A program made the position numbers and the translations under genes. The notes beneath the pieces are model-generated. The model saw only the letters and a list, made by a program, of their open reading frames with translations, did not search any database and was not told where the DNA came from. A stretch of 5,860 nt of DNA, taken from positions 1-5,860 of the forward strand of contig JASLBO010000244.1 in NCBI GenBank assembly GCA_030146605.1, read 5' to 3'. The number at the start of each line of letters is the position of its first letter. The stretch's first letter is position 1. Shown piece by piece: positions 5,851 to 5,860 of the stretch. The stretch comes from Sphingomonas sp. (GTDB lineage: Bacteria > Pseudomonadota > Alphaproteobacteria > Sphingomonadales > Sphingomonadaceae).

Positions 5851-5860
5851 TCCTCCCCCG
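5851..5860 (+). repeat. Start of a second CCTCCC-type intergenic palindrome, cut by the window edge
   Basis: TCCTCCCCCG begins eight bases after the msrA stop codon. CCTCCCCCG (5852-5860) is the exact reverse complement of 722-730, the right arm of the hairpin after the porin gene. It is therefore probably the left arm of another copy of the same palindrome. The right arm would lie beyond the window. Confidence 0.5.

Noticed and set aside
1..5860. CRISPR array, insertion sequence, tRNA, rRNA or riboswitch
   Set aside because: No regularly spaced repeats, transposase motifs, terminal inverted repeats or conserved RNA sequences were seen on either strand.

Overview
The window looks like ordinary chromosome from a high-GC alphaproteobacterium, most likely a sphingomonad. 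Reasons are the strong G/C third-position bias, the protein flavour (an alginate-export-type porin and a ZnuD-like TonB receptor that resemble sphingomonad homologues as I remember them), and a CCTCCC...GGGAGG intergenic palindrome of a kind I associate with that group. The genus call is inference; no rRNA or other marker gene is present.

Layout. (1) Bases 1-696, plus strand: the 3' part of an outer-membrane beta-barrel gene of the alginate-export family, followed by a strong GC-rich hairpin (708-730). (2) Bases 697-890: a short intergenic region with the hairpin and an AT-rich island holding a Fur/Zur-type palindrome (831-845). (3) Bases 891-3724, plus strand: a probable two-gene operon, a ZnuD-like TonB-dependent receptor followed 23 bases later by a PAP2-family membrane phosphatase. 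(4) Bases 3726-4180, minus strand: a compact type II toxin-antitoxin pair (RelE/ParE-like toxin and small antitoxin) whose genes overlap by 13 bases and which meets the phosphatase gene tail to tail with one base between the stop codons. (5) Bases 4212-5210, minus strand: galE, UDP-glucose 4-epimerase, directly upstream of the toxin-antitoxin pair on the same strand. (6) An 86-base divergent promoter region, then msrA (5297-5842, plus strand), methionine sulfoxide reductase A. The last ten bases start a second copy of the palindrome seen after the first gene.

How the genes relate. The TonB receptor would take a metal (zinc is the best guess) or metal complex through the outer membrane. The palindrome upstream suggests metal-dependent repression. 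The phosphatase is probably co-transcribed, but its substrate and any link to metal uptake are unknown. galE (nucleotide sugars for surface polysaccharide) and msrA (repair of oxidised methionine) are housekeeping genes that share only a promoter region. The toxin-antitoxin pair is the only clearly accessory element.

I found no CRISPR array, insertion sequence, tRNA, rRNA or recognisable riboswitch, and no convincing undescribed system. The items most worth checking are the His-poor ZnuD-like receptor with its candidate metal-regulated operator, the overlapping toxin-antitoxin pair, and the palindrome at both ends of the window.
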